A stretch of 47,254 nucleotides of DNA, from positions 1-47,254 of the forward strand of contig JAHDES010000048.1 in the NCBI GenBank assembly GCA_020628645.1, written 5' to 3'. The notes beneath the pieces were generated by a model that worked only from the letters and a program-made list of their open reading frames with translations, did not search any database and was not told the DNA's origin. A program made the position numbers and the translations under genes. The DNA is from Saprospiraceae bacterium (lineage in GTDB: Bacteria > Bacteroidota > Bacteroidia > Chitinophagales > Saprospiraceae). Within the stretch, counting starts at the first letter, position 1. Every line of letters begins with the position of its first letter. Shown piece after piece: positions 15,810 through 25,770 of the stretch.

Positions 15810-15955
15810 ATTGGTTTACAAGATAAGACTAATTTAATTCTACTGCTTAAAACAATTAACATTATCTATGTATTCCTGTTCCATGTATTTTATAAAAAAT
15901 GTACATTATTTGTTAAATTAGCAAAAGATAATAGTTAACCTAACTAATTTATATT

Positions 15956-18841
15956 ATGAGAAGCCTCCTTATCGTATTTACGATTGCTATCCTTTCCTGT
16001 AGTAATGTATTTGCTCAAAAAATTGACACCACTAAAGCTCGACTACTTCGTGAACAAGCTTTTACATTAATGATTGATTCCGCAAAATATAATGAAGCTA
16101 TCTTACTAATTGATGAAGCAAGAGCGATATATGAACAAGCTGATTTTATGGAGATGCAGGATTCATTTATAGGGGAAACTTATGCGGCTAGAGCGGAGGG
16201 GTTCTGGCTCCAAAAAAACTATAGGCAGGCTATAGATAATTTTAAAACGGAACAAAAATATATAAAAAAATATAGTTCTATTAACAGTTTAACTTATGCA
16301 AATTCAATAAATAACCTAGGCTTATGTTATGAAATAAAAAGTGATTATGATGAAGCATTAAAACATTATGAACAAGCATTATTGGCTTATAAAAATAAGC
16401 CCAAAAACAAAAATTCAATAAATAATCTTCCTGTAGCTTATAATAATTTAGCAATCTGTTATGCCCAAAAAGGAGAATATCAAAAAGCGAGAATTTATTT
16501 TGAAAAGACTTATAATTTGGAAAAAAGAAATGCTAAGACTCCTATTTCTGAATTATTAAAAACATTAAGAAATATTGGATATACTTTTCAAGATGACGGT
16601 AATTATATTAATGCTCTAAGATTATTCCAACAAAATGAATTATCCCTAACTAAAATAAAAAAAACCAACCCTGATCTTGTAATAAAAAACACTTATAATA
16701 TTGCCAATTGTCACTTTCATCTCGGAAAAATAAAAGAAGCAAAAAAAGGTTATACCAAAATTCTTAGTCTATTAAAAAAAAGAAAAATTCCACCAACAAA
16801 TATCAAATATGCAGATCCTTTTAGAGGATTGAGCAAATCTCTCCTAAAACAAGGTTTATATAAAGAAGCTCAAAGCAATATTGAAAAGTCTCTTAAAATT
16901 AGAAAGAACTATTTCCCTTCACTTCATCCTAAAATCATTAATGATTATCTATTGGCATCTGACATTGAAGCTTCACAAAAAAATTACAACAAAGCATTAT
17001 CTATAATTGAAGAACCTATACAATTATTCCAAAACGGAAACCCTAAGGTTTCCCTAGCAACCATTCAACACCTGAATAAATACTTAGAATTACTAAAAAC
17101 AAAAGGTGATTTACAATTTGAACTTTTTCAAACGACGCCAGACACACAGCAAATCAATCTTGCATTAGAGACTTACCTTCAAACTTTCCCTATTTTGGAT
17201 AGCCTCAAAATTTCTTATACTAACAAAAGTGCAAAAGAACAATTATTAGCTCAAAATCAAAGCATTTTTAAAAATACTATTGCACTATATTATCATTTAT
17301 ATGAACAATCTAATAATCCTACTTTTATCGAAAAAGCCTTCGCTATCAGTGAAAAAGGAAAAAGTTCCATCCTAAGGGAATCTATCTTAGCGCAGTCCTT
17401 TATTGGTTTACCTGATTCTTTAATAGAAAAGGAACGGCAGTTAAAAATAAACATCGCTTTTTATGAAAAACAACGCTTTGAAAAGAATAATCCTCAAGAA
17501 AATATTACTCAATTATTTTCATTAAAAAATGAACTAGAATACCTCCTAAAACATTTTGAAACGAATTTTCCAGAATATTATCAATTAAAATACAAATCAG
17601 AGACCATATCAATTAATGACCTTCAACAATTGCTTTCCCAAAAACATAAATCTTTATTAAGTTATTTCAAAGGAGATAACCATCTATATGCATTTATTAT
17701 TAATCCTGATACCATTTATTTTAAAGAACTTGCTATTCCTGAAAATTTTAATAAAAAAACAACCGACTTTTTGACAGCTATCAATGATTATCCAACCACT
17801 AGCGAAACTACAAATATTGAATTAGAAAATACTTATGTGCAGCTTGCATTTCAACTCTATCAAACCTTATTTGAACCTATCGCATCGCTTTTAAATCCAA
17901 AAGTTATCATTATACCACATGATCATTTAGCTTATTTACCCTTTGATGTTTTACTACAAAATCTTCCAGAGGAAAACTACCAATTTAGATCACATAATTA
18001 TCTGATCAATGATTATCAATTTAGTTATTGTTATTCAGCTACCTTATTTCACCAAATTCAACATAAAACGATTGATTCTAAATCAAATGAATTAATTGCT
18101 TTTGCCCCAGAATTTAATGATCTACCCTCACTTGCTAATCGCTCCACTCGAAATAAATTGGGAAAACTATCCATGAATATCCCTGAAGTTGAAAAACTAA
18201 AAAACTTCTACAATGCAGATATTTACACCCATAAACAAGCCACTGAAGAAAATTTCGTGAAAAATGCCCACTTATTTCAAATTATTCACTTAGCTACTCA
18301 CGGAATTGCCAATGATGAAAAAGGGGATTATGGTTATCTTGCATTCAGCCCACAAAATGATACTATTGAAAATGAACGATTGTACGCTCGCGAAATTCAT
18401 CCACTTCCCCTCAATGCAGAAATGATCGTTTTAAGTGCATGTGAAACCTCATCTGGTGAACTAAAAATGGGAGAGGGAATCGCTAGCCTTGAACGGGCTT
18501 TTTCTTATGCAGGTTCAAAAAGCGTCATTTCTACGCTTTGGAATATTAATGATGCTGCAACTGCTTCCATAATGGAAAATTTTTATGCTAATCTCACCAA
18601 CAAAATCCCCAAAGATGAAGCCCTTCGTTTAGCTCGCTTAGATTATATTAAAAACAACAGAAATCAAGTAGTACATCCTGCTTTTTGGGGAGCATTCCTT
18701 GCAATAGGTGATATGCGCCCTGTTCCAAGTAAAGAAAATTTATCTTTGTGGTTAACTTCTATTTTTATTGGAATAGCCATTATTTCTTTCTTTAGTTTTA
18801 AATATTATCAAAAAAGGATAAAAACAAGCCCAAATAACTAG
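15956..18841 (+). CDS. Exported TPR-CHAT protein with C-terminal membrane helix
   Basis: A 961-residue protein. Signal peptide about 1-21 (ends NVFAQ). Residues about 60-400 hold at least six TPR-like helical repeats (ANSINNLGLCYEIKSDYDEALKHYEQAL, AYNNLAICYAQKGEYQKARIYFEKT), then a helical linker and a CHAT domain at about 620-920. The caspase-like dyad is intact: H782 in HLATHG and C829 in LSACETSSG; the ending NPAFWGAF-like motif is HPAFWGAFLAIGD. A hydrophobic helix (LWLTSIFIGIAIISFFSF) near 935 anchors the C-terminus. CHAT proteins are peptidases of the caspase/separase clan. Export argues against a cytoplasmic defence role; a periplasmic processing role is possible. It is divergent from the C39 exporter gene. 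Confidence 0.92.
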   Translation: MRSLLIVFTIAILSCSNVFAQKIDTTKARLLREQAFTLMIDSAKYNEAILLIDEARAIYEQADFMEMQDSFIGETYAARAEGFWLQKNYRQAIDNFKTEQKYIKKYSSINSLTYANSINNLGLCYEIKSDYDEALKHYEQALLAYKNKPKNKNSINNLPVAYNNLAICYAQKGEYQKARIYFEKTYNLEKRNAKTPISELLKTLRNIGYTFQDDGNYINALRLFQQNELSLTKIKKTNPDLVIKNTYNIANCHFHLGKIKEAKKGYTKILSLLKKRKIPPTNIKYADPFRGLSKSLLKQGLYKEAQSNIEKSLKIRKNYFPSLHPKIINDYLLASDIEASQKNYNKALSIIEEPIQLFQNGNPKVSLATIQHLNKYLELLKTKGDLQFELFQTTPDTQQINLALETYLQTFPILDSLKISYTNKSAKEQLLAQNQSIFKNTIALYYHLYEQSNNPTFIEKAFAISEKGKSSILRESILAQSFIGLPDSLIEKERQLKINIAFYEKQRFEKNNPQENITQLFSLKNELEYLLKHFETNFPEYYQLKYKSETISINDLQQLLSQKHKSLLSYFKGDNHLYAFIINPDTIYFKELAIPENFNKKTTDFLTAINDYPTTSETTNIELENTYVQLAFQLYQTLFEPIASLLNPKVIIIPHDHLAYLPFDVLLQNLPEENYQFRSHNYLINDYQFSYCYSATLFHQIQHKTIDSKSNELIAFAPEFNDLPSLANRSTRNKLGKLSMNIPEVEKLKNFYNADIYTHKQATEENFVKNAHLFQIIHLATHGIANDEKGDYGYLAFSPQNDTIENERLYAREIHPLPLNAEMIVLSACETSSGELKMGEGIASLERAFSYAGSKSVISTLWNINDAATASIMENFYANLTNKIPKDEALRLARLDYIKNNRNQVVHPAFWGAFLAIGDMRPVPSKENLSLWLTSIFIGIAIISFFSFKYYQKRIKTSPNN

Positions 18842-18915
18842 TTTTGTCATTTGTCTTCAAAGATTCATCCCTTCTTAACACAACAATCCGTACTTTTACG
18901 CGCTATACTAATTGA

Positions 18916-18923
18916 TACATTTG
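18916..18923 (+). promoter_or_regulatory. Candidate Bacteroidota -7 element (TACATTTG)
   Basis: An exact TAnnTTTG word 17 bp upstream of the ATG at 18941, in the 99-bp gap after the CHAT gene. The leader would be very short. No clear -33 TTG at the usual distance. Confidence 0.3.
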
Positions 18924-18940
18924 AATAAGTCAATTTCAAT

Positions 18941-20431
18941 ATGCTGAAGTACCTTTTTCTCTTTTTCATAATTATCTCCCTTTTTTTTGCTTGTCGCGAA
19001 GATGAAAACTTCATTACAGATAATACTGCGCAGCTAGAATTTTCGTTAGATACCCTGCGTTTTGATACCGTATTCACAACAGTAGGTTCTGCTACTCGAA
19101 TTTTAAAAATTTATAACCCCCACAATCAAGCCATTCAAATCAGTAAAATATACATCAAAGAAGGAGCAAATTCTGTATTCCGCATTAATATTGATGGACT
19201 TCCAGGGAACGAAGCCGAAAATATTGAAATTGCTGCCAATGATAGTCTTTACATTTTTGGAGAAGTCACGGTGAATCCAGACGCTCCCATCTCCGAAAGT
19301 CCCTTCGTAATAGAAGACGAATTAATCTTCGAAACCAATGGGAATTTACAATCGGTACTATTAGAAGCTTGGGGACAAAATGCCAATTATATCCCAAATC
19401 GTTTTAATCAAGGAGGACTTGCTTATCTTTCTTGTGATTTTGGAGAAATCGTATGGGATGACCCCAAACCCTATGTTATTTATGGGGTTTTATTGGTCGA
19501 TAGTTGTACACTCACCTTGCCTGCTGGCACCTCCATTTACATGCACGGCGGCATTGCACGTACGGAAAATGATCTCGGCAATACCGTTTTTTATAACGAT
19601 GGAATTCTTTTCTTTTTACAAAGAGGACGGTTAAAAAGTCAAGGAACTTTGGAAAATCCCGTTACTATTCAAGCAGATCGTTTGGAAGAAGCGTTTGATG
19701 ATGTTACAGGACAATGGGCTGGAATTCGACTGAATGGAGGCAGTAAAAATAATATTATAGAACATACTATCGTCAAAAACTCTATTGTTGGCATACGAGT
19801 AGATTCTGCTGCCGAATTAAGTATCAAGAATAGCCAAATTTATAATACAGCAGGTAGTGGACTTCTCGGTGTGCATGCAGAAATTGATGCTGAAAATTGC
19901 CTTTTTTACAATAATGGCGGAAATGCCGTACAATTGGAATATGGTGGAAATTACGACTTCACTTATTGTACTTTAGCTAGTTATGGAGTAGACGCTTCTG
20001 CTCTCAAAATGAGCAATGTCTTGTGTTTAGATCCATTTTGTCAGGAAGCACGATTTAATCAACTCGATGCGTCATGGAAAAATTCAATTATTTATGGATC
20101 TCGACAAGATGAAATTGATTTATTTGATGCGATAGCCGATCAATTGCCCAATTATTTTAATTATCAATTTGAAAATTGTGTAGTTCGTACTGATGAAATA
20201 GTAGACGAAGAACTCTATGCTGATTTCTACGATTTTTGTGATCCATGTATTAATGCAAGTACAGATCAAGCTTTATTTTTAAATGTAGATGAAGATGATT
20301 ATCACCTTGATACGCTTTCTGTGGCAGAAGAACAAGCCATGCCTATATCAAATTTACCCCTTGATTTAGACGGGATAATGCGAGATGGCTCGAATCCTGA
20401 TATTGGCTGTTATGAATATGTTTATCAATAA
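18941..20431 (+). CDS. Lipoprotein with right-handed beta-helix
   Basis: A 496-residue lipoprotein (MLKYLFLFFIIISLFFAC, cysteine at 18). Residues about 30-150 look like an immunoglobulin-like fold (LEFSLDTLRFDTVFTTVGSATRILKIYNPHNQAIQISKI). From about 190 to 400 comes a parallel beta-helix (AGIRLNGGSKNNIIEHTIVKNSIVGIRVDSAAELSIKNSQIYNTAGSGLL shows the repeating coil of I/V and N/G). The end, LDGIMRDGSNPDIGCYEY, matches the DIGxYEY end of choice-of-anchor beta-helix proteins. Probably a surface lipoprotein that binds or cuts polysaccharide, though no catalytic residues can be assigned. The SDR gene follows after 72 bp. Confidence 0.85.
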   Translation: MLKYLFLFFIIISLFFACREDENFITDNTAQLEFSLDTLRFDTVFTTVGSATRILKIYNPHNQAIQISKIYIKEGANSVFRINIDGLPGNEAENIEIAANDSLYIFGEVTVNPDAPISESPFVIEDELIFETNGNLQSVLLEAWGQNANYIPNRFNQGGLAYLSCDFGEIVWDDPKPYVIYGVLLVDSCTLTLPAGTSIYMHGGIARTENDLGNTVFYNDGILFFLQRGRLKSQGTLENPVTIQADRLEEAFDDVTGQWAGIRLNGGSKNNIIEHTIVKNSIVGIRVDSAAELSIKNSQIYNTAGSGLLGVHAEIDAENCLFYNNGGNAVQLEYGGNYDFTYCTLASYGVDASALKMSNVLCLDPFCQEARFNQLDASWKNSIIYGSRQDEIDLFDAIADQLPNYFNYQFENCVVRTDEIVDEELYADFYDFCDPCINASTDQALFLNVDEDDYHLDTLSVAEEQAMPISNLPLDLDGIMRDGSNPDIGCYEYVYQ

Positions 20432-20503
20432 TCTTGCACTTCCAATTTTATCAAAAAATCAATCTACTAAATTAGTGCGATCAGCAAGAGAAAACAAGTC
20501 AAT

Positions 20504-21316
20504 ATGAATACTATTTCTATCATTGGTTGTGGTTGGTTGGGGTATCCATTGGCACTTTTTTTAAAAGAAAAGAATTACCAAATAAAAGGCTCTAGTCGTT
20601 CACAAGAAAAACTTGATCTACTTCAATCACATCAAATACAAGCCTTTAATATCCAAGTTGACCATAGTTTAAAAGGAGATCATTTAGATGATTTTTTTAG
20701 TAGTGAAATTTTAATCATCAATATCCCTCCTGGTAGACGAAATCCAAATGTGGAAACAGCTCATCCTTTACAAATAAAAGCGATTGTCGAAGCCGCTAAA
20801 AAAGGCGATGTCAAAAAAATAATCTTCATCAGTTCAACTGGTGTTTATGGTAATGAAAATCGAGTACTTACAGAAGATGACACGCCTCATCCCATCCGTC
20901 CTTCTGGGAAAGCCCTTGTACAAATAGAAGCCTTTCTACAAAAAGATGATTCATTGGATACTACTATTCTACGAATGGCGGGATTGGTAGGTGGTGAACG
21001 AAAAGCAGGACGTTTTTTTGCAGGAAAGAAAAATGTTCCCAATGGTGCAAATCCCATAAATATGGTACATCGAAAAGATTGTATTCAAGTTATTTATGAA
21101 ATTATACGCCAAAACTGTTGGAATACCATCTTCAATGTCTGTGCAGATGAGCATCCTTCCAAAAAAGAATTTTATACCGCCCAAGCACTAAAGGATGGAT
21201 TTGAACCACCCACATTTATGAAGGATCAAAGTTCAGACTACAAAATCATTTCTAATGCGAAACTAAAAAAACACTTGAATTATACCTTATTCTATCCTGA
21301 CCCAATGAAATTCTGA
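20504..21316 (+). CDS. NAD(P)-dependent SDR family protein, YeeZ-like
   Basis: A 270-residue atypical short-chain dehydrogenase/reductase. The nucleotide-binding strand is ISIIGCGWLGYPLALFL (GxGxLG); further family marks are ILIINIPPGRRN, KKIIFISSTGVYGNEN (the serine/tyrosine region: SSTGVYG), DTTILRMAGLVGGER and GANPINMVHRKDC. It resembles E. coli YeeZ and NAD-dependent epimerase-like proteins; the catalytic YxxxK is not evident, which is usual for atypical members. Substrate unknown. It ends 20 bp before a perfect bidirectional terminator that separates it from rmlA. Confidence 0.88.
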   Translation: MNTISIIGCGWLGYPLALFLKEKNYQIKGSSRSQEKLDLLQSHQIQAFNIQVDHSLKGDHLDDFFSSEILIINIPPGRRNPNVETAHPLQIKAIVEAAKKGDVKKIIFISSTGVYGNENRVLTEDDTPHPIRPSGKALVQIEAFLQKDDSLDTTILRMAGLVGGERKAGRFFAGKKNVPNGANPINMVHRKDCIQVIYEIIRQNCWNTIFNVCADEHPSKKEFYTAQALKDGFEPPTFMKDQSSDYKIISNAKLKKHLNYTLFYPDPMKF

Positions 21317-21336
21317 AACTCCTGTTCCTTAAAAAC

Positions 21337-21375
21337 AATAAGCCATCTTAAACCTTAGATTTAAGATGGCTTATT
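21337..21375. terminator. Bidirectional terminator between convergent genes
   Basis: Perfect 16-bp arms AATAAGCCATCTTAAA (21337-21352) and complement (21360-21375) around a 7-base loop, with A-rich sequence on one side and T-rich on the other. It serves the SDR gene (plus) and rmlA (minus). Confidence 0.9.
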
Positions 21376-21397
21376 ATTATAGATAAAAATATCTCTT

Positions 21398-22276
21398 CTA
21401 CGCTGGCGTTTTTGATCGTTTTAATAGATTGAGTAGATATTGCCCATAACCACTCTTGATGTATTTATGACCAAGCACTTCTAATTGCGCCGCATCAATA
21501 AAACCCATTTCATAAGCGACTTCTTCAATACATCCAATTTTTAAACCCTGACGCTCCTCAATTACTTCAATAAACTGTCCTGCTTGAATGAGTGATTTAT
21601 GTGTTCCTGTATCTAACCAAGCTACTCCTCTACCCAAAACTCCTACTTTTAGCTTTCCTGCTTCTAGATAATGCTTATTGACATCTGTAATTTCATATTC
21701 GCCACGTGCACTTGGTTTCAAGTTTTTAGCAACATCAATCACACTATTATCATAGAAATAAATACCCGGTACCGCATAATTCGATTTAGGTTTCTTTGGC
21801 TTTTCTTCAATAGAAAGAGCATTGAATTCATCATCAAATTCTACTACACCATACCGTTCTGGATCAGCCACCTGATATGCAAAGACTACTCCCCCATCTG
21901 GATTATTACTTTCTTGCAAAAGTTCTTTTACACCATTGCCATAAAAGATATTATCACCCAAAATCAAGGAAGCACTATCTCTTCCAATAAATTCTTCCCC
22001 CAAGACAAAAGCTTGAGCTAGTCCATTGGGAACATGCTGTTCTTTATAAGAAAAATTACACCCAATTTGCGAACCATCGCCTAATAATTTCCAAAAATTA
22101 GGTAAATCTTGTGGTGTAGAAATAATGAGAATATCGCGAATACCTGCTTGCATCAAGGTAGATAAGGGATAATAAATCATCGGCTTATCATAAACAGGCA
22201 TCATTTGTTTACTAACGGCGAGGGTCAAAGGATACAAACGTGTGCCTAAACCTCCTGCTAAAATAATTCCTTTCAT
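21398..22276 (-). CDS. rfbA: Glucose-1-phosphate thymidylyltransferase
   Basis: A 292-residue RmlA/RfbA protein, joining dTTP and glucose 1-phosphate to dTDP-glucose, the first step to dTDP-rhamnose and related surface sugars. Signature segments: [18 protein letters not shown] (nucleotide loop), [30 protein letters not shown], and [15 protein letters not shown], with YGVVEFD in the sugar region. Length is as expected. The frame extends two codons to a TTG, but the ATG at 22276 gives the standard N-terminus. No rfbB, rfbC or rfbD follows in the window, so the rest of the pathway lies elsewhere. Confidence 0.97.
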   Translation of the reverse strand: MKGIILAGGLGTRLYPLTLAVSKQMMPVYDKPMIYYPLSTLMQAGIRDILIISTPQDLPNFWKLLGDGSQIGCNFSYKEQHVPNGLAQAFVLGEEFIGRDSASLILGDNIFYGNGVKELLQESNNPDGGVVFAYQVADPERYGVVEFDDEFNALSIEEKPKKPKSNYAVPGIYFYDNSVIDVAKNLKPSARGEYEITDVNKHYLEAGKLKVGVLGRGVAWLDTGTHKSLIQAGQFIEVIEERQGLKIGCIEEVAYEMGFIDAAQLEVLGHKYIKSGYGQYLLNLLKRSKTPA

Positions 22277-22351
22277 GTTCAAGTGTACGTATTAGGGATT
22301 AGGAAATAATTAAATCAATAATTTGGAGAATAAAAATGAGTAGTTGAATTT

Positions 22352-22735
22352 TTAGGAAGATGCTGTAGCAACTTCTTGCTCTTGAAAAATCCGTTTAATC
22401 CGTAAAATTAATTCATTCGGTTTAAATGGTTTGGTCACAAAATCGGTTGCACCAAGACGAAAAGCTTCTAGAACAACTTCGTCTTGTTCGAGGGCTGAAA
22501 TCACAATAATTGGTAAAGCATTGTGTAAATCATTCCTAATATAATCAATAAGTTGCAATCCCGTAAAATATGGCATCAAAACATCGGCAATGACCATATC
22601 TGGCATCTCCGTTTCAATGAGTTGAAGTGCTGCCTTACCATCTTTTGCTTTAAGTACCTCAAAGCCTTGCTTTCTTAGACGGAACTCTAGCGCAGTAAGT
22701 AAAATTTCTTCGTCTTCACAAATAAGTATCTTCAT
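22352..22735 (-). CDS. Stand-alone response regulator (receiver domain)
   Basis: A 127-residue CheY-like receiver without output domain. Acidic pocket C-E-D-E-E (residues 6-10), phospho-acceptor D51 in MVIADVLMP, threonine/serine S80 in VISA, and K102 in TKPF are all present. It therefore should accept a phosphoryl group, most simply from the HPt protein encoded 350 bp upstream. It could signal by protein contact, like CheY, or by feeding another kinase. The last residues (EQEVATASS) form a short tail only. Confidence 0.95.
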   Translation of the reverse strand: MKILICEDEEILLTALEFRLRKQGFEVLKAKDGKAALQLIETEMPDMVIADVLMPYFTGLQLIDYIRNDLHNALPIIVISALEQDEVVLEAFRLGATDFVTKPFKPNELILRIKRIFQEQEVATASS

Positions 22736-23085
22736 CTGTAATAGTTTGTACTATTTGAAAATCTTTTTTTAATTTTCAAATGGTAGCATAAAGATAGTAA
22801 GAAATACTAAAATATTGAGTAGGTGTAATAAAATTAAAAATTGTCCTTCTTAGACAAATACTGTGGTCAGTTCAAAGTAAATGAGTGAACGACCAGAGGA
22901 AGTGAACAAATTTAGGTTTGAATTGACTTGTAGTCACGGGATTTATCTGAGAACCAAAATTATTACAAATAAGGTTTTTGGATATATTATTAATCTCTCA
23001 AAACCTATTCATTCACAGCGTACTCCTTTTACTTAAGCAAATGTGTAACTAATATACAATTAGATTTCTTTTCTCTGTTTTACAA
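22736..23085. other. Non-coding gap between HPt and receiver genes
   Basis: 350 bp without a convincing gene. The one structure I see is a perfect 10-bp hairpin, ATTTGAAAAT (22753-22762) with its complement (22772-22781), 18 bp upstream of the receiver start codon; its loop is T-rich. It could act in the receiver leader. The remainder is AT-rich with no recognised element. Confidence 0.5.
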
Positions 23086-23448
23086 TTATAGACGATTGAA
23101 CTCGTTTTGAAGCTCTGGTAATACTTTTTGAAAATTAGTTTCAAGAACCGTCACAAGATTGGGGACTTCTTCCACATTTTCACAAGTTTTACAAATGGTT
23201 TCAATAGTTTTATTAGAAACCGTCATATCATCATTGCCTACATAAGCCAATGTCGATTTCATTTTATGGCTAACTTTCCCCAATCGATCCCAGTCATTTT
23301 CTTGTGTAAGTGTCCGCATTTTTTCTAATTCACTGGGCAACTCATCCAAAAGCATTTCTAGCATAATTTTCTTCATCGAATCATCACCATCAGCCATAAG
23401 TTCCATGTACTCTAGGTTGATGTACTGATAAGCATTACTAGTGGTCAT
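23086..23448 (-). CDS. HPt phosphotransfer protein
   Basis: A 120-residue histidine phosphotransfer domain: four-helix bundle with H61 in LGKVSHKMKSTLAYVGND, the typical HxxKSxxxxxG pattern. It should shuttle phosphate between the receiver of the hybrid kinase and a response regulator. It begins 3 bp after the hybrid kinase stop codon, so the two are translated together. The C-terminal helices (VEEVPNLVTVLETNFQKVLPELQNEF) complete the bundle. The downstream receiver at 22352 is the obvious acceptor. Confidence 0.95.
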   Translation of the reverse strand: MTTSNAYQYINLEYMELMADGDDSMKKIMLEMLLDELPSELEKMRTLTQENDWDRLGKVSHKMKSTLAYVGNDDMTVSNKTIETICKTCENVEEVPNLVTVLETNFQKVLPELQNEFNRL

Positions 23449-23451
23449 AAA

Positions 23452-25770
23452 TTATCTGTTTTTATTTACGTATTTAGAGATTTTTTTGAATAATTGTTCG
23501 GGTTCAAAGGGCTTTAAAACGAAATCATCCATACCATATTCTTTGAATTTTTCATCCTTGGAAATATGAGCATGTGCTGTCATTGCAAGAATAGGCATTG
23601 TAGCTACATGTTCAGGCATTTTGTTTCGAATATATTGCGTTGCCTCATAGCCATCCATAATAGGCATCTGAATATCCATCAATACGATATCATAAGTATG
23701 TTCTGCTAAGAGTTCAGTAGCAATTTTTCCATTATCTGCAATGGTGATATCAATATTTCCCCATTGACGTTCTAATGTTTTGCGTGCTACTAATTGATTC
23801 ATTTTATGATCTTCTACTAATAGCAAGCGGAAGCTAGCATCTTCTCCTAAAATAACGATTTCATCTTTTTTAGGCGTATCTGTTGCTCCATCTTCATTTA
23901 TGGCTGTTTCCAGAATTAAATCAAAAAAGAAAGTTGAACCTTGCCCTAAGGTACTCTCTGCCCAAATCTTACCCCCTTGATATTCTACCAAATTTTTAGC
24001 AATAGATAATCCTAAACCTGTTCCTTCGAACAAGCGATCCTTTGTACGAATACGTGTAAAAGTTTCAAAAATTGCACCAACTTTATCTTCTGGAATACCA
24101 ATTCCTGTATCTTGTACTTTAAACTTAATGTGAACGCTCCCTGAACTCTCATTTAACAATTCTACTCCGATACGAACAAAACCTGCATCCGTAAATTTGA
24201 TGGCATTTCCAACCAAATTGTATAAGATTTGGTTAAGGCGTAATTTATCGCCTTGTAAGAAACGTGGAATCCGTTCATCTATATTGAGTTCAAAATTGAG
24301 ATCTTTTTCATTAACTTTATAACTCATTACATTCACCAAATTGGCTAGTAATTCATGTAAATCAAAGTCATGGTTTTCAAACTTAATTTTACCATTTTGA
24401 AGGGTAGCGATTTCCAAAATGTCATTTACAATTCCTAGAAGAATTTCGGAGGATTGTTTGATAGAATTAATATAGTTTTCTTGTTCATCGCTCAGTCCAC
24501 TCGTTTTTAAAACCAAATTACTCATCCCTAAAATGGCATTCATAGGCGTACGCATCTCATGGCTTATACTGGCAATAAACTGTTCCTTGAGCATGGCTGA
24601 TTGTCGGGCAACATCGCGTGCTTTACGCAGTTCTTCTGCTTGTTTACTCTCCGTAATATCTCGAAGAATGCCATTGTAGCCTACAAAGTCTTCTGTTTCT
24701 ATTTTACTGGCTGTCAGTAAACAATATTGTGTTTCACCATTTTTATTTTGAACACTAACTTCAAGATCTTTTACAGACACTCCATCTTTGACATTTCGCT
24801 CAAAATCATCCCAAAACTCTAAGTCTGCAAAAAGGTCTTTTACATTTAATGATCGTAATTCTGGTTGAGAATAGCCTGTAAGGATAGCTGTAGCACGATT
24901 GAAATCTGTAAACTTGCCATCAAATGTACAGATGTAAATGGCATCTTTTGATTTGGAGAAAATATCTTGATACCGTTCTTGGCTTTTCACCATTTCTTGC
25001 TCCGCCTGCTTACGTTCAGTGATATCTTGCATAATACCACTAAATACTAGATTATTCTCCGAGTTTTTATTAATACTACACTGCGTAAAGACATAGCGAT
25101 TATCTCCTTTTATCTGTTTGATTCGTATGTCTTTACGAAGAAGTTTATTATTACTTGATATGGTTTCTTCGTGTATTTTATAAAAAATGTGAAAAGGATG
25201 TTCAGGATTTTCTAAATCGTTGAAGCTAAAATTAGTTTTGCGAGGAGGGTATCCAAAAATGCGATAAACTTCATTGGAAGCAGTAAATAATTTGGTGCTA
25301 GGGTTGTATTCCCAGTTTCCAATTTTGGCAATACGCTGCGTTTCTTCTAAACGTTTTAACACACTATTACGCTCAATAGAAAAACGAAGTGTCTTAGCTA
25401 ATAATTCAGAATCAAATAAACCTTTAACTAAAAAATCCTGCGCTCCAGCCTGAACTGCCTTTACTCCCAATACTTTATCAGCATGTCCTGTTAGAACAAT
25501 GACATTATTATTGGGAAAACGATCCAATAGTTTGATGAGGGTTTCAAAACCTCGACTATCAGGTAAGCTCAAATCGAGTAAGATGGCTGCATAATCATCC
25601 GATGCTTCAAGCGCACTCATCCCATCAAAAAGAGTAGTTTTATGTGTTATTTTACAATTCAACAAATCAGATTCGCTGAGTAAGATTTCCACTAATCGGG
25701 CATCCCCGGGATTATCTTCAATAAGTAAGACTTTATTGTCTGTTTCAAAATTGGGGATAGTTTCTTGCAT
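23452..25770 (-). CDS. Hybrid sensor histidine kinase (REC-PAS-PAS-HisKA-HATPase-REC)
   Basis: A 772-residue cytoplasmic kinase from the ATG at 25770; the frame continues upstream to a TTG at 25839. Domain order: N-terminal receiver (D66 in AAILLDLSLPDS, though the last lysine is in FLVKG), PAS about 150-260 (IAKIGNWEYNPSTKLF...), second PAS about 265-385 (RYQDIFSKSKDAIYICTFDGKFTDFN), HisKA with H404 in SISHEMRTPMNAILG, ATPase with NLVGNAIKFTD, DTGIGIPED and GTGLGLSIAKNLV, and C-terminal receiver with D699 in VLMDIQMPIMDG and K in VLKPF. No membrane segment, so it senses a cytoplasmic signal or takes phosphate from elsewhere through its first receiver. It is followed directly by the HPt gene. 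Confidence 0.95.
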   Translation of the reverse strand: MQETIPNFETDNKVLLIEDNPGDARLVEILLSESDLLNCKITHKTTLFDGMSALEASDDYAAILLDLSLPDSRGFETLIKLLDRFPNNNVIVLTGHADKVLGVKAVQAGAQDFLVKGLFDSELLAKTLRFSIERNSVLKRLEETQRIAKIGNWEYNPSTKLFTASNEVYRIFGYPPRKTNFSFNDLENPEHPFHIFYKIHEETISSNNKLLRKDIRIKQIKGDNRYVFTQCSINKNSENNLVFSGIMQDITERKQAEQEMVKSQERYQDIFSKSKDAIYICTFDGKFTDFNRATAILTGYSQPELRSLNVKDLFADLEFWDDFERNVKDGVSVKDLEVSVQNKNGETQYCLLTASKIETEDFVGYNGILRDITESKQAEELRKARDVARQSAMLKEQFIASISHEMRTPMNAILGMSNLVLKTSGLSDEQENYINSIKQSSEILLGIVNDILEIATLQNGKIKFENHDFDLHELLANLVNVMSYKVNEKDLNFELNIDERIPRFLQGDKLRLNQILYNLVGNAIKFTDAGFVRIGVELLNESSGSVHIKFKVQDTGIGIPEDKVGAIFETFTRIRTKDRLFEGTGLGLSIAKNLVEYQGGKIWAESTLGQGSTFFFDLILETAINEDGATDTPKKDEIVILGEDASFRLLLVEDHKMNQLVARKTLERQWGNIDITIADNGKIATELLAEHTYDIVLMDIQMPIMDGYEATQYIRNKMPEHVATMPILAMTAHAHISKDEKFKEYGMDDFVLKPFEPEQLFKKISKYVNKNR

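Noticed and set aside
15956-18841. CHAT protease as an antiviral or gasdermin-type defence effector
   Set aside because: It has a signal peptide and membrane helix, and none of the usual partners (gasdermin, Cas7-11, STAND) is present.
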